Shown here piece by piece: positions 1 through 5,752 of a stretch of DNA of 5,794 bases (the stretch's first letter is position 1; each line of letters begins with the position of its first letter). A model generated the notes under the pieces. The model was not told where the DNA came from, searched no databases, and worked only from the letters and a program-made list of their open reading frames with translations. A program made the position numbers and the translations under genes. Origin of the DNA: Thermoplasmata archaeon (GTDB lineage Archaea; Thermoplasmatota; JAKEGO01); the NCBI GenBank assembly GCA_022615805.1, contig JAKEGO010000132.1, positions 1 to 5,794 of the forward strand. Reading direction: 5' to 3'.

Positions 1-117
1 CTTAGCATCGATTATTCGGTGGATCTTATTCCCGGACTATTCACCACCTATATGTGGAACGGTAGCATGATTGAAAATCGATAGCAAGTCATCAGATCCT
101 GCGTGCGACCGGCAGAC
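1..117. other. Spacer downstream of the giant gene
   Basis: No gene is recognisable in these 117 bases, which are more AT-rich than the coding region. On the minus strand, downstream of the TGA, there is a short 4-bp stem (99-102 with 112-115) and then TTTT (complement of 74-77), a weak candidate terminator. A second 4-bp stem, CCAC (44-47) with GTGG (54-57), surrounds a CTATAT loop. An inverted copy of ATCGAT with matching flanks occurs near 7-13 and 76-82. None of these is strong enough to call separately. Confidence 0.3.
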
Positions 118-3100
118 TCAGAGCCACGTCCCCTCGTTGTTCGGCTCGTATGGATTCCAGGCCGGGTCGCCGTAGTGCTGGTACTGCCACGTCGTCCCCT
201 GGTTCGTGCTGCTGGGGTCCTGCTGGATGAGGTTGGCCTTCGCCTGCATGTACGCCTCGCCGCTCGTGAGGTTGTCGTCGATGAGTGCCCTGATGTAGAG
301 GTAGCACAGCCCGGGGGCGGCTATCGGCTGGTACGGGTAGGTCTGCACGAAGGAGCCGTAGGCGGTCCTCGTCGGGGCGAGCCAGCAGTTGACGCCCTTC
401 TCCAGGAAAGTGTACGTCAGCGTGCTGTCCCTGTCGACGCCGTCGGTGCGGCCCACGGAGCACGAGACGCCGAAGGCGACCGACGGGTTGAGGTCGATGA
501 TGTCCCCGCTGTCGAACGTCGTGGTCCCGGAGGGCATCCCGTGGTCGGCGTTGATGATTATCCAGTTCGAGGCCGCGAAGTCCGACATCAGCTGGGACGT
601 CGCCATGGCGTGGGCGACGTCGGAGTCGTCCTTCGTGTTGAACCACCCGACGTTCCGCATGTACTCGCGGCAGTGCTGCTCCGAGTCCTCGGCGAACTCG
701 GCGGCCCAGCCCATGTAGATGACGCCGTTGTTGTTCCACTCGCCCGGAACGAGGACCGGCGCGGGGGCGACCGGCGCGGTGGCGGAGTCCCAGTAGCCCC
801 GGTAGTTGATGACCCTGTCGAGGTAGTAGGACATGTCGTCGAGGCCCTTCCCGAAGACGCGGCCGTTGGCGACCTCCACGGTGGTGGGATCGTCGTCGAG
901 GTCGGCGTACCGGTTGTCCGAGGGCTCGCTCCCGAAGCCGTGGTTCTCGTAGCTGTGGGGGACCGACTTGTAATCCCCGACCACGTTGAGGAAGCGAGGC
1001 GTGAGCGAGAGGTCCTCGAACTCGCCGTAGGCCGCCTTGATCGCGGAATCGACGACCGACGCGGAGGAGGGCGTCCCGTCCGAGTTGACGACGTTCAGGA
1101 CCACGCCCCGGTGAAGGGCCGCGAAGGCTCCCGCGAAACAGGAGAGGTGGCAGGTGTTCGCCCACGCGTCCGAAACGTCGTTCGGGTTCGTGGCGACGAG
1201 GTAGTCGGGCGTCTCGCCCCCGAGCAGGGCGACGCCGAGGGCGTATGAGAGCACGTCCCCCCCGTCGATGTTCTTGGCGCCGTCGTCGTTGTAGGGCGTG
1301 TCGCCCACCGTCAGGACCTGGTCGGCGTAGACCGTCCCGAGGGTCCAGAGCGCCTCGTCGGTCGTCGTCCCGTAGATGAGGAGCGGCGCGTCGAGGAACA
1401 CGGAGAGCGGGACGGCGATGATGGCGTCGGCGTAGTCCTCCACCACGACCGCGATGGCGGGCGAGTCCCATGCGGAGATGGCGATCTCCGAGCTGAACCT
1501 CGAGAGGGACGTGTAGTTGATCCACATGTCCGTCGCCGAGCTCTTCTGCCAATCGATCGCCGGGGCTATCCCCTTCGGGAGGAGGGTCGAGACGACGACC
1601 GCGCCCTGGTAGCGGCTCTCGGTGACGACGATGCGCTCCACGCCGAACAGGTCGTACTCGTCGAGGACCTTGACCGCGGGCTCCTGAACGAGCGTTTCGC
1701 GCTCCTCGCCCTTCGTGACGTTGACGACGGCCGTTGCCTGGTTCCCCGCGGGATCGAACGCCATCGCGGAGAGGGTGTAGTTCCCGTCGGGCTGGTCCGA
1801 GGTGTCCCATGCCGCCACCCACGGGGCCTCGTACGCGAGGGATATGAGCTCCGAGTTCGCGTAGAACAGCACCCGGTCCACCTCGACGTTGTCCGAGGCG
1901 TCGGCCGATATGTCGACCGTGCCGTTGACCACGTCGTCCTCCTCCGGGGCGGTGATGGAGACGGTCGGCGGGGTGTTGTCGACGAACCAGTCCCGGGCCG
2001 TGGTGTTCCAGTTGCCCGCGCGGTCGATGCCGATGATGGCGACCTCGTGTACGCCGCTCGCGCCGGCCCCGGTGTCCCACGTCCATATCTGGCCCGTGCC
2101 GTTCTTCACCTCGGCGTCATCGAGCAGGAAGGCGACCCTCTCCACCCCCCATTCGTCGTGCACGTCCGCCTCGATGTCGGTTTCGCCCTTCACGTAGTAG
2201 CCCTCGGGGCCGAGGAAGGCCATCTCCGGCGGCGTGTTATCGACGCCCAGGCGCAGCGGGACGGTCGTCGAGTTGCCGTACCTGTCGGTCGCAGTGAGGT
2301 TGAGCCAGTGCTCGCCGTCGTCGCTTTCCGTGGTGTCCCATGTCCACCGGTACCCGTCTGCGACGGCCTCGTCGTCGAGGAACAACCCGACCTCCTCGAT
2401 GTCCCAGTCCTCGTGGACGGCCACGACCTCCACTGTGCGGCGCAGGATCGTGTCGTTCTCGGGGGACTCGAATGCGACGGAGGGCCACCTCAGGTCGAGC
2501 CATGCGGCCTTGCCGACGTGCTCGACGTTGCCGACGCCGTCCGAGGCCCAGACGTCGAGGTCGTACCGTCCGTCCGACCTGCCTTCCGGGAACGTCGCCT
2601 CGGTGGACGTGCCGTTCTCGATCTCGGTCCCGTTGACCCGGAAGGCGATCCATTCGATGCCGGTCTCGGCGTCCGTCGCGTCGACGCGGATCGTGGCGTT
2701 CCACAGCCGGTCGCCTCCGGGCCTCAGCCATTCGACCTCGGGGGGCGTGTTGTCGAAGGTGACGTTCACCGTCGACGAGTTCTCGTTGCCGCCGTCGTCC
2801 ACTATCGTCACGTTGATGTGCCGGAGCCCGTCCCCGTAACCGGTCGTATCGACGGCCATCTCCTCCTCCAGACCGGAGTGCGACTGGTCCAGCATGCCGT
2901 CGACGTAGAGGTCCGTCCTCGTGATCGTGACGGAGGATGTTACGTTTATCGTCAGCGTGAAGCTTTCGCGGAATGCCATCCCCTCGACGGGGTACTCGAT
3001 GTACACGAGGGGCGGCTCCACGTTGTCCACCTCGTAGGACACGTTGCACCATGCCTCGTTGCCGGCGGCGTCGCGCGCCATCAGCGTGACGCCGATCCAG

Positions 3101-5427
3101 CCGTCGTCGCTGGTGTTGGTGTCCCACGCGAACTCCGCGTCCCACGCGACGCGATCGCCGTCGATCCATATGCCGAGCTCGTCGATCTGCGAGCCGTCGT
3201 CCGCGGCGAAGGAGACGGTGACCTCGTCCCTGACGCGGGACCCGTCGACGGGGTCGATGTCCGTGATCTCGGGGGGCGTGTTGTCGACCTCGATCGCGAC
3301 AACGTCGTGGCCCACGTTGCCCGCGGCGTCGCGGACCCAAGCGGCGAGCTCGTACGGCCCGTCCTCGAGGTCGGTCGTGTCGAGCGCCCCCTCGGTTGCG
3401 TTGGTCAGCTCCTCGCCGTCAAGGGTGAAGTTGCACGACTCGATGCCATAGTCGTCGCTGGCGTCCATCGCCAGATCGATGGTCCCGCGGACGTACCCCG
3501 CATCCGGTTCGGCGATCGCCACCACGGGGGCTGTGTTGTCGAACACGGCGGTGACATTGTGGAGCGCCTCGTTGCCGGCGGCGTCAGCCGCACGGCCCTG
3601 CACCTCGTGCCCGCCGTCCCCGTACCTCGTCGAGTTGATTTTGCCGCCCTCCATCTCGGGCGTCTCGCCATCGACGAGGATGCCCCACCACTCGAGCGCG
3701 AGGTTGTCCTCGACGTCGATGTACACCGGGACGAGGCCGCGGCTCGGGCCCCCGGGGATCGCGAGTTCGATGGTCGGAGGGGTATTGTCGAAGAAGAGGT
3801 GGACCTCCACCTCCCGGACGTTGCCGGCGACGTCCTCGGCGCCCCACGTGAAGCCGTGGGCGCCGTCCTTGAGATCGCGGGTGTCGACATCGTGGGGGAG
3901 GGCCTCCGAGACCTCCTCGCCGTCCATGATCAGCCACGTGCTCGCCAGTTCCTCGGCATCGGAGGCGCCGCCATCGATCTCGATGGTGCCGCGGACGTGG
4001 TCGCCCTCCTCGTTGTCTAGCCATGCGTCCGGCGGCGTGTTGTCGAACCTCTTGGTCACCTTGACCTCGGCGATGTTCCCGGCGGCGTCCTCGCACCCCC
4101 ACGCGATGTCGTGATCGCCGTCTGCGTGCCTCGTGGTCCTGAGCTCGTGGGGGAGAGCGGTGGCGACGACCTCGTCGTCCACCCTCAGCCACGAGCCGGC
4201 TATCCCGTTGGCGTCGTGGCAGCCGCCCTCGACGGGGACCTTGCCCGCTATGTAGCCGCCGTCCGTCAAGTTCATCCACACCTCGGGCGCCGTGTTGTCG
4301 AACGTGACCGTTATCCCGACATCGGCGGAATTCCCGGCCCTGTCCTCGCAGCCCCATAAAAGGTCGTGCTCGCCCTCGGGCCATTCGGCCGTGTCGAGGT
4401 CGTAGGGGAGCGATGTCGCCACCGACGCGCCGTCCACCTTGAGCCACGTGCCCTCCACCGGGCCCTCCTCGACGATGTCGCCGGCAACCGTGACCACGCC
4501 GCCGAGCACCGCGCCGTCGGCGATGTCGAGCGTTGGGACGGGCGCCGTGCCGTCGACGTTGAAGATGGAGGTCGTGCCGCCGACGTTCCCGGCGGCGTCC
4601 GTGGCCTCGATCCCGACCTCGTGGGTGCCGTCCTCGACGTCGAGGGTGAACGTCGTTCCGGCGCCCGAGTAGACCTCGTCGCCGTCGACTCTGAGGACGT
4701 ACTCCTCGATGTCGGATGCGTCGGTCGCGGTCCAATGGAGCGCCACGGGGGGCCTCCGCCACCCGCCCGATGGGGTCAGGACGAGCGCCGGAGGCCGGCT
4801 GTCTATGACGAACGCGACGCTGTCGGAGCCGTCGAGTCCGGTGGCGTCCTCCGCCACCACCGAGGCCGTGTGGTCGCCGTCCTCGAGGTCGACGGACCAC
4901 GCGTAATGACCGTAGGCGCTCGGCACCACGGCGTTGGACGAGCCGTCGACGATCACCTCGATGGACTCGACGTCCCCCTCGGGGTCCTGGACCGAGAACT
5001 CGATCCACCTGACCCCGGAGTGGGTGCCCTCAGAGGGGGAGGTCATCTCGACGACGGGGGGCGATGGCGAGACGTTCTCGGTGCTCACCGTGAAGGAGAC
5101 CGTCGCGGTCTTGCCGCCGTACTCGTAGATGGCCGTGAGCTGGTGCTCGCCGTCTTCCAGGAGCGCGGTGTCCCAGGTCCACGGCTGCGGGAGGCCGAAG
5201 TACTCGGTGTCGCCGTCGACGGTGATCGTGAGCACGCCGCCGCTGGGCGAGGCGCTGAACGTGACGTGCACGTCCCCGGAAAGGGTCTCGTCGTCGTCGA
5301 CCCCCTGGACGACGAGGGAGACGTCCTCGCCGCCGTCATCGTCGTCGCCAGACGTGACGACGTAGTAGGACGCCGGCGCGGCGATGAGCCCGACGACGAT
5401 CAGCAGGGCGATGATCTTTGCGTTCAT
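118..5427 (-). CDS. Giant secreted multi-Ig protein with C-terminal C25 (gingipain-like) cysteine peptidase
   Basis: This is a 1769-residue protein starting at ATG (5425-5427) and ending with TGA (118-120). Seen in order: a hydrophobic segment at residues 5-24; an Asp/Gly-rich linker at 27-35; fourteen Ig-like domains at 35-1238, recognised by repeated D-x-A-G-N turns and DNTPP/DNTAP linkers; a segment at 1258-1380 resembling cell-wall-binding repeat 2; and a C25-type peptidase at 1407-1760 with NADHG (His1629), SCS (Cys1656) and a late YGDPAW motif. Family knowledge says C25 enzymes are extracellular cysteine endopeptidases of the caspase-like clan CD. I infer a surface-displayed protease held away from the membrane by a long stalk; specificity and substrate cannot be read from the sequence. 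There is no C-terminal membrane helix or sorting signal, so anchoring would depend on the uncleaved N-terminus. The start is supported by the hydrophobic segment that follows it and by a TATA-like element 27 bases upstream. The gene appears to stand alone. The reading frame and the architecture are firm; the function is by family only. Confidence 0.95.
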   Translation of the reverse strand: MNAKIIALLIVVGLIAAPASYYVVTSGDDDDGGEDVSLVVQGVDDDETLSGDVHVTFSASPSGGVLTITVDGDTEYFGLPQPWTWDTALLEDGEHQLTAIYEYGGKTATVSFTVSTENVSPSPPVVEMTSPSEGTHSGVRWIEFSVQDPEGDVESIEVIVDGSSNAVVPSAYGHYAWSVDLEDGDHTASVVAEDATGLDGSDSVAFVIDSRPPALVLTPSGGWRRPPVALHWTATDASDIEEYVLRVDGDEVYSGAGTTFTLDVEDGTHEVGIEATDAAGNVGGTTSIFNVDGTAPVPTLDIADGAVLGGVVTVAGDIVEEGPVEGTWLKVDGASVATSLPYDLDTAEWPEGEHDLLWGCEDRAGNSADVGITVTFDNTAPEVWMNLTDGGYIAGKVPVEGGCHDANGIAGSWLRVDDEVVATALPHELRTTRHADGDHDIAWGCEDAAGNIAEVKVTKRFDNTPPDAWLDNEEGDHVRGTIEIDGGASDAEELASTWLIMDGEEVSEALPHDVDTRDLKDGAHGFTWGAEDVAGNVREVEVHLFFDNTPPTIELAIPGGPSRGLVPVYIDVEDNLALEWWGILVDGETPEMEGGKINSTRYGDGGHEVQGRAADAAGNEALHNVTAVFDNTAPVVAIAEPDAGYVRGTIDLAMDASDDYGIESCNFTLDGEELTNATEGALDTTDLEDGPYELAAWVRDAAGNVGHDVVAIEVDNTPPEITDIDPVDGSRVRDEVTVSFAADDGSQIDELGIWIDGDRVAWDAEFAWDTNTSDDGWIGVTLMARDAAGNEAWCNVSYEVDNVEPPLVYIEYPVEGMAFRESFTLTINVTSSVTITRTDLYVDGMLDQSHSGLEEEMAVDTTGYGDGLRHINVTIVDDGGNENSSTVNVTFDNTPPEVEWLRPGGDRLWNATIRVDATDAETGIEWIAFRVNGTEIENGTSTEATFPEGRSDGRYDLDVWASDGVGNVEHVGKAAWLDLRWPSVAFESPENDTILRRTVEVVAVHEDWDIEEVGLFLDDEAVADGYRWTWDTTESDDGEHWLNLTATDRYGNSTTVPLRLGVDNTPPEMAFLGPEGYYVKGETDIEADVHDEWGVERVAFLLDDAEVKNGTGQIWTWDTGAGASGVHEVAIIGIDRAGNWNTTARDWFVDNTPPTVSITAPEEDDVVNGTVDISADASDNVEVDRVLFYANSELISLAYEAPWVAAWDTSDQPDGNYTLSAMAFDPAGNQATAVVNVTKGEERETLVQEPAVKVLDEYDLFGVERIVVTESRYQGAVVVSTLLPKGIAPAIDWQKSSATDMWINYTSLSRFSSEIAISAWDSPAIAVVVEDYADAIIAVPLSVFLDAPLLIYGTTTDEALWTLGTVYADQVLTVGDTPYNDDGAKNIDGGDVLSYALGVALLGGETPDYLVATNPNDVSDAWANTCHLSCFAGAFAALHRGVVLNVVNSDGTPSSASVVDSAIKAAYGEFEDLSLTPRFLNVVGDYKSVPHSYENHGFGSEPSDNRYADLDDDPTTVEVANGRVFGKGLDDMSYYLDRVINYRGYWDSATAPVAPAPVLVPGEWNNNGVIYMGWAAEFAEDSEQHCREYMRNVGWFNTKDDSDVAHAMATSQLMSDFAASNWIIINADHGMPSGTTTFDSGDIIDLNPSVAFGVSCSVGRTDGVDRDSTLTYTFLEKGVNCWLAPTRTAYGSFVQTYPYQPIAAPGLCYLYIRALIDDNLTSGEAYMQAKANLIQQDPSSTNQGTTWQYQHYGDPAWNPYEPNNEGTWL
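148..1209 (-). other. C25 (gingipain-like) cysteine peptidase domain
   Basis: Residues about 1407-1760. The N-terminal subdomain shows a strand ending in VVGD (1482-1485) and a SDNRYADLDDD acidic stretch (1503-1513), then a GRVFG strand (1522-1526) and a helix ending in INYRG. This is the usual C25 order of GD strand, acidic (probably Ca-binding) loop and GR strand. The catalytic subdomain has a hydrophobic strand into NADHG with His1629 (codon 541-543), then GVSCSVG with Cys1656 (codon 460-462), a spacing of 27 residues, and the late YGDPAW motif (1752-1757) typical of the family. Both catalytic residues are present, so an active enzyme is expected. The propeptide, if any, is not recognisable. 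The domain sits at the extreme C-terminus, unlike bacterial gingipains, where Ig-like and secretion domains follow it. Confidence 0.82.
1288..1656 (-). other. Segment resembling cell-wall-binding repeat 2 (CWB2-like)
   Basis: Residues about 1258-1380 lie between the Ig stalk and the peptidase. At 1321-1375 the pattern runs: a hydrophobic strand (AIAVVVE), an ADA segment followed by small and hydrophobic residues, a conserved-looking APLLIYG strand (1347-1353), then a helix and a VLTVGD strand (1371-1376). This matches the alternating strand and helix layout of CWB2, in which a strand precedes a D-A-L helix, then P-I-L-L and a V-G-G turn. In bacteria CWB2 triplets bind anionic wall polymers; an archaeon would not have the same ligand, so only fold-level similarity is proposed. 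It may equally be a structural lead-in domain of the peptidase. Confidence 0.5.
1714..5325 (-). repeat. Tandem array of 14 Ig-like domains (Big_7-like) forming a stalk
   Basis: Approximate residue bounds are 35-121, 125-213, 214-296, 297-381, 382-466, 467-551, 552-634, 635-719, 720-806, 807-896, 897-982, 983-1067, 1068-1154 and 1155-1238. A typical unit opens with a hydrophobic strand after Pro-Pro, has a central (V/L)DG strand pair, then a DG-x-H strand, a D-x-A-G-N turn (for example 277-281, 447-451, 700-704, 1135-1139, 1225-1229), and ends in DNTPP. Exact DNTPP or DNTAP linkers close eight units; unit 11 instead ends in an LDLRWP linker. The last unit (1155-1238) is the most canonical match to bacterial Ig domains of the Big_7 type. 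Such arrays are usually rigid spacers or adhesion modules. The repeats are clear in protein but well diverged, so the array is old rather than a recent microsatellite-like expansion. Confidence 0.9.
3775..4539 (-). repeat. Closely related Ig triplet (domains 4-6)
   Basis: Domains 4, 5 and 6 (residues 297-551) resemble each other far more than the other units. All share a (S/T)WL strand, an LP(H/Y)-x-(L/V)-x-T strand, and a WG(C/A)ED-x-AGN turn (358-366, 443-451, 528-536). Domains 4 and 5 carry Cys in the turn (Cys360, Cys445) and domain 6 has Ala there. Domain 5 also has Cys403, which could pair with Cys445. This suggests later duplication of one unit within the older array. Confidence 0.75.
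5353..5427 (-). other. N-terminal signal peptide or signal anchor
   Basis: Residues 1-25 carry one Lys (K4), then about 20 uncharged residues rich in Ile, Leu, Val and Ala (5-24), and then a run of Asp (28-31). Positive before and acidic after predicts N-inside topology, with the rest of the protein outside the cell. A17-P18-A19 could be a signal peptidase I site (AxA), in which case the protein would be released. If it is not cut, this is the only membrane anchor. There is no Cys nearby, so a lipoprotein is ruled out. Cleaved versus retained cannot be decided from sequence. Confidence 0.8.
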
Positions 5428-5449
5428 ACGGTCACATCGGTCTATGCGC

Positions 5450-5458
5450 TATAAATAA
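5450..5458 (-). promoter_or_regulatory. TATA-like element of the giant gene; leaderless transcript likely
   Basis: On the minus strand the sequence reads TTATTTATA, centred about 27 bases before the A of the start codon. Archaeal TATA boxes lie about 25-27 bases before the transcription start, so the mRNA would begin at or within a base or two of the ATG. No Shine-Dalgarno-like GGAGG occurs between this element and the ATG, which agrees with leaderless initiation. An ATG ten bases upstream is followed at once by TGA and cannot be the start. Confidence 0.6.
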
Positions 5459-5474
5459 TTACGGAGTATTACTG

Positions 5475-5490
5475 CCACGCGCGCGCATGG
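5475..5490. promoter_or_regulatory. GC-rich near-palindrome, possible operator
   Basis: The 16 bases CCACGCGCGCGCATGG are self-complementary except for one mismatched pair (5478 with 5487). The element lies about 17 bases upstream of the giant gene's TATA-like element, a position where an archaeal activator or upstream-binding regulator could act. Alternating CG can be self-complementary by chance in a GC-rich genome, so this is only a candidate. Confidence 0.3.
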
Positions 5491-5558
5491 GGGATACGGG
5501 TCCGGGATATGAAAACCCCGATAACGCCGACTGGCGCTCCCTGTCGCCTTGGATAACG

Positions 5559-5568
5559 TTTATAAAAG
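5559..5568 (+). promoter_or_regulatory. TATA-like promoter element of tRNA-Glu
   Basis: TTTATAAAAG sits in otherwise GC-rich sequence and is preceded by an A-rich stretch (GATAACG) that could serve as the TFB recognition element. With the usual spacing of about 25 bases, transcription would begin near 5589, leaving a leader of about 47 bases before the mature tRNA, to be removed by RNase P. Confidence 0.65.
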
Positions 5569-5598
5569 GAAGGCGGTATTGCCACCCCCGCAGTAGGA

Positions 5599-5622
5599 CG
5601 CGCTCCCCCGAACGAGGGCGCG
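5599..5622 (+). other. Hairpin in the tRNA 5' leader
   Basis: Bases 5599-5605 (CGCGCTC) pair with 5616-5622 (GGGCGCG) in seven contiguous pairs including one G-U, closing a 10-base loop. It lies inside the predicted primary transcript, 14 bases before the mature tRNA. It could influence 5' processing or could simply reflect high GC. Confidence 0.35.
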
Positions 5623-5636
5623 AAGGGCGGGTACAT

Positions 5637-5709
5637 GCTCCCGTAGTGTAGTGGCCAATCATGCAGGCCTCTCGAGTCTGCGACACGGGTTCAAATCCCG
5701 TCGGGAGCA
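5637..5709 (+). tRNA. trnE: tRNA-Glu (anticodon CTC)
   Basis: A complete cloverleaf can be drawn. The acceptor GCTCCCG (5637-5643) pairs perfectly with CGGGAGC (5702-5708), and A5709 is the discriminator. The D arm uses GTG (5646-5648) with CAT (5660-5662) and carries the GG pair at 5653-5654. The anticodon stem CAGGC (5664-5668) pairs with GTCTG (5676-5680) with one G-U. The 7-base loop CTCTCGA gives T33 and anticodon CTC (5671-5673), reading GAG. The variable loop is 4 bases. The T arm ACGGG/CCCGT encloses TTCAAAT. No CCA is encoded and no intron is seen in the anticodon loop. The AATCAT after the D loop is typical of archaeal Glu and Asp tRNAs. Confidence 0.94.
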
Positions 5710-5752
5710 TTTTCTTCCCCTTTCAGTCAGTGTTGTCTAAGGGAAGAAAATG
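5708..5752. terminator. Inverted repeat with T-rich tracts, possible two-way terminator
   Basis: Bases 5708-5719 (CATTTTCTTCCC) are an exact reverse complement of 5741-5752, separated by 21 bases. Reading either way, a T-rich tract follows directly after a tRNA discriminator-like A. On the plus strand this would end tRNA-Glu transcription, since archaeal terminators are mainly U-rich tracts. On the minus strand it would serve whatever enters from the right. The match extends beyond what termination requires (see findings). Confidence 0.5.

Larger units (their letters stand above)
5428..5636. promoter_or_regulatory. Divergent intergenic region between the giant gene and tRNA-Glu
   Basis: This 209-base stretch has no credible gene. 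It holds the minus-strand TATA-like element of the giant gene, a GC-rich near-palindrome at 5475-5490, two copies of GGGATA 13 bases apart (5491-5496 and 5504-5509), the plus-strand TATA-like element of the tRNA, and a GC-rich hairpin in the tRNA leader. The two promoters are about 100 bases apart and fire away from each other. Confidence 0.55.

Noticed and set aside
44..57. CCAC/GTGG stem around CTATAT as a terminator or as a promoter for a gene to the left
   Set aside because: Only four base pairs with no adjoining T-run, and no gene start is visible in the window to support a promoter.
103..1248. A 381-codon plus-strand open frame over the peptidase domain
   Set aside because: Val/Gly/Arg-rich composition with no domain or promoter, antisense to a well-supported domain.
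92..2086. A 664-codon open frame on the minus strand in another frame of the same region
   Set aside because: Its product is almost entirely Arg, Gly, His and Pro with no domain. It is a frame shadow of the peptidase-coding part.
2047..4020. A 657-codon open frame on the plus strand opposite the Ig array
   Set aside because: It is antisense to a gene with clear domain structure. Its product is low-complexity Val/Arg/Asp/Gly with no recognisable domain, as expected when GC-rich codons are read from the other strand.
1714..5325. Possible CRISPR or satellite-like DNA repeats in the array
   Set aside because: The periodicity is at protein level (about 255 bases per unit) with diverged DNA; there are no identical short repeats with unique spacers.
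118..5427. Possible S-layer protein rather than protease
   Set aside because: Ig arrays and sequons fit an S-layer, but the C25 motifs at the C-terminus, with both candidate catalytic residues intact, make an enzyme the better call. A dual structural role cannot be excluded.
4366..5454. A 362-codon plus-strand open frame over the N-terminal part of the giant gene
   Set aside because: It covers the signal and first Ig domains in antisense and has skewed composition with no recognised motif.
5418..5651. A 77-codon plus-strand open frame across the divergent promoters and tRNA leader
   Set aside because: It begins inside the giant gene's start region, runs through both TATA-like elements into the tRNA, and has no recognisable protein features.
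5459..5710. An 83-codon minus-strand open frame whose product begins MLPTGFEPVSQTR
   Set aside because: This is the familiar artefact of translating the opposite strand of a tRNA gene; it covers tRNA-Glu completely.
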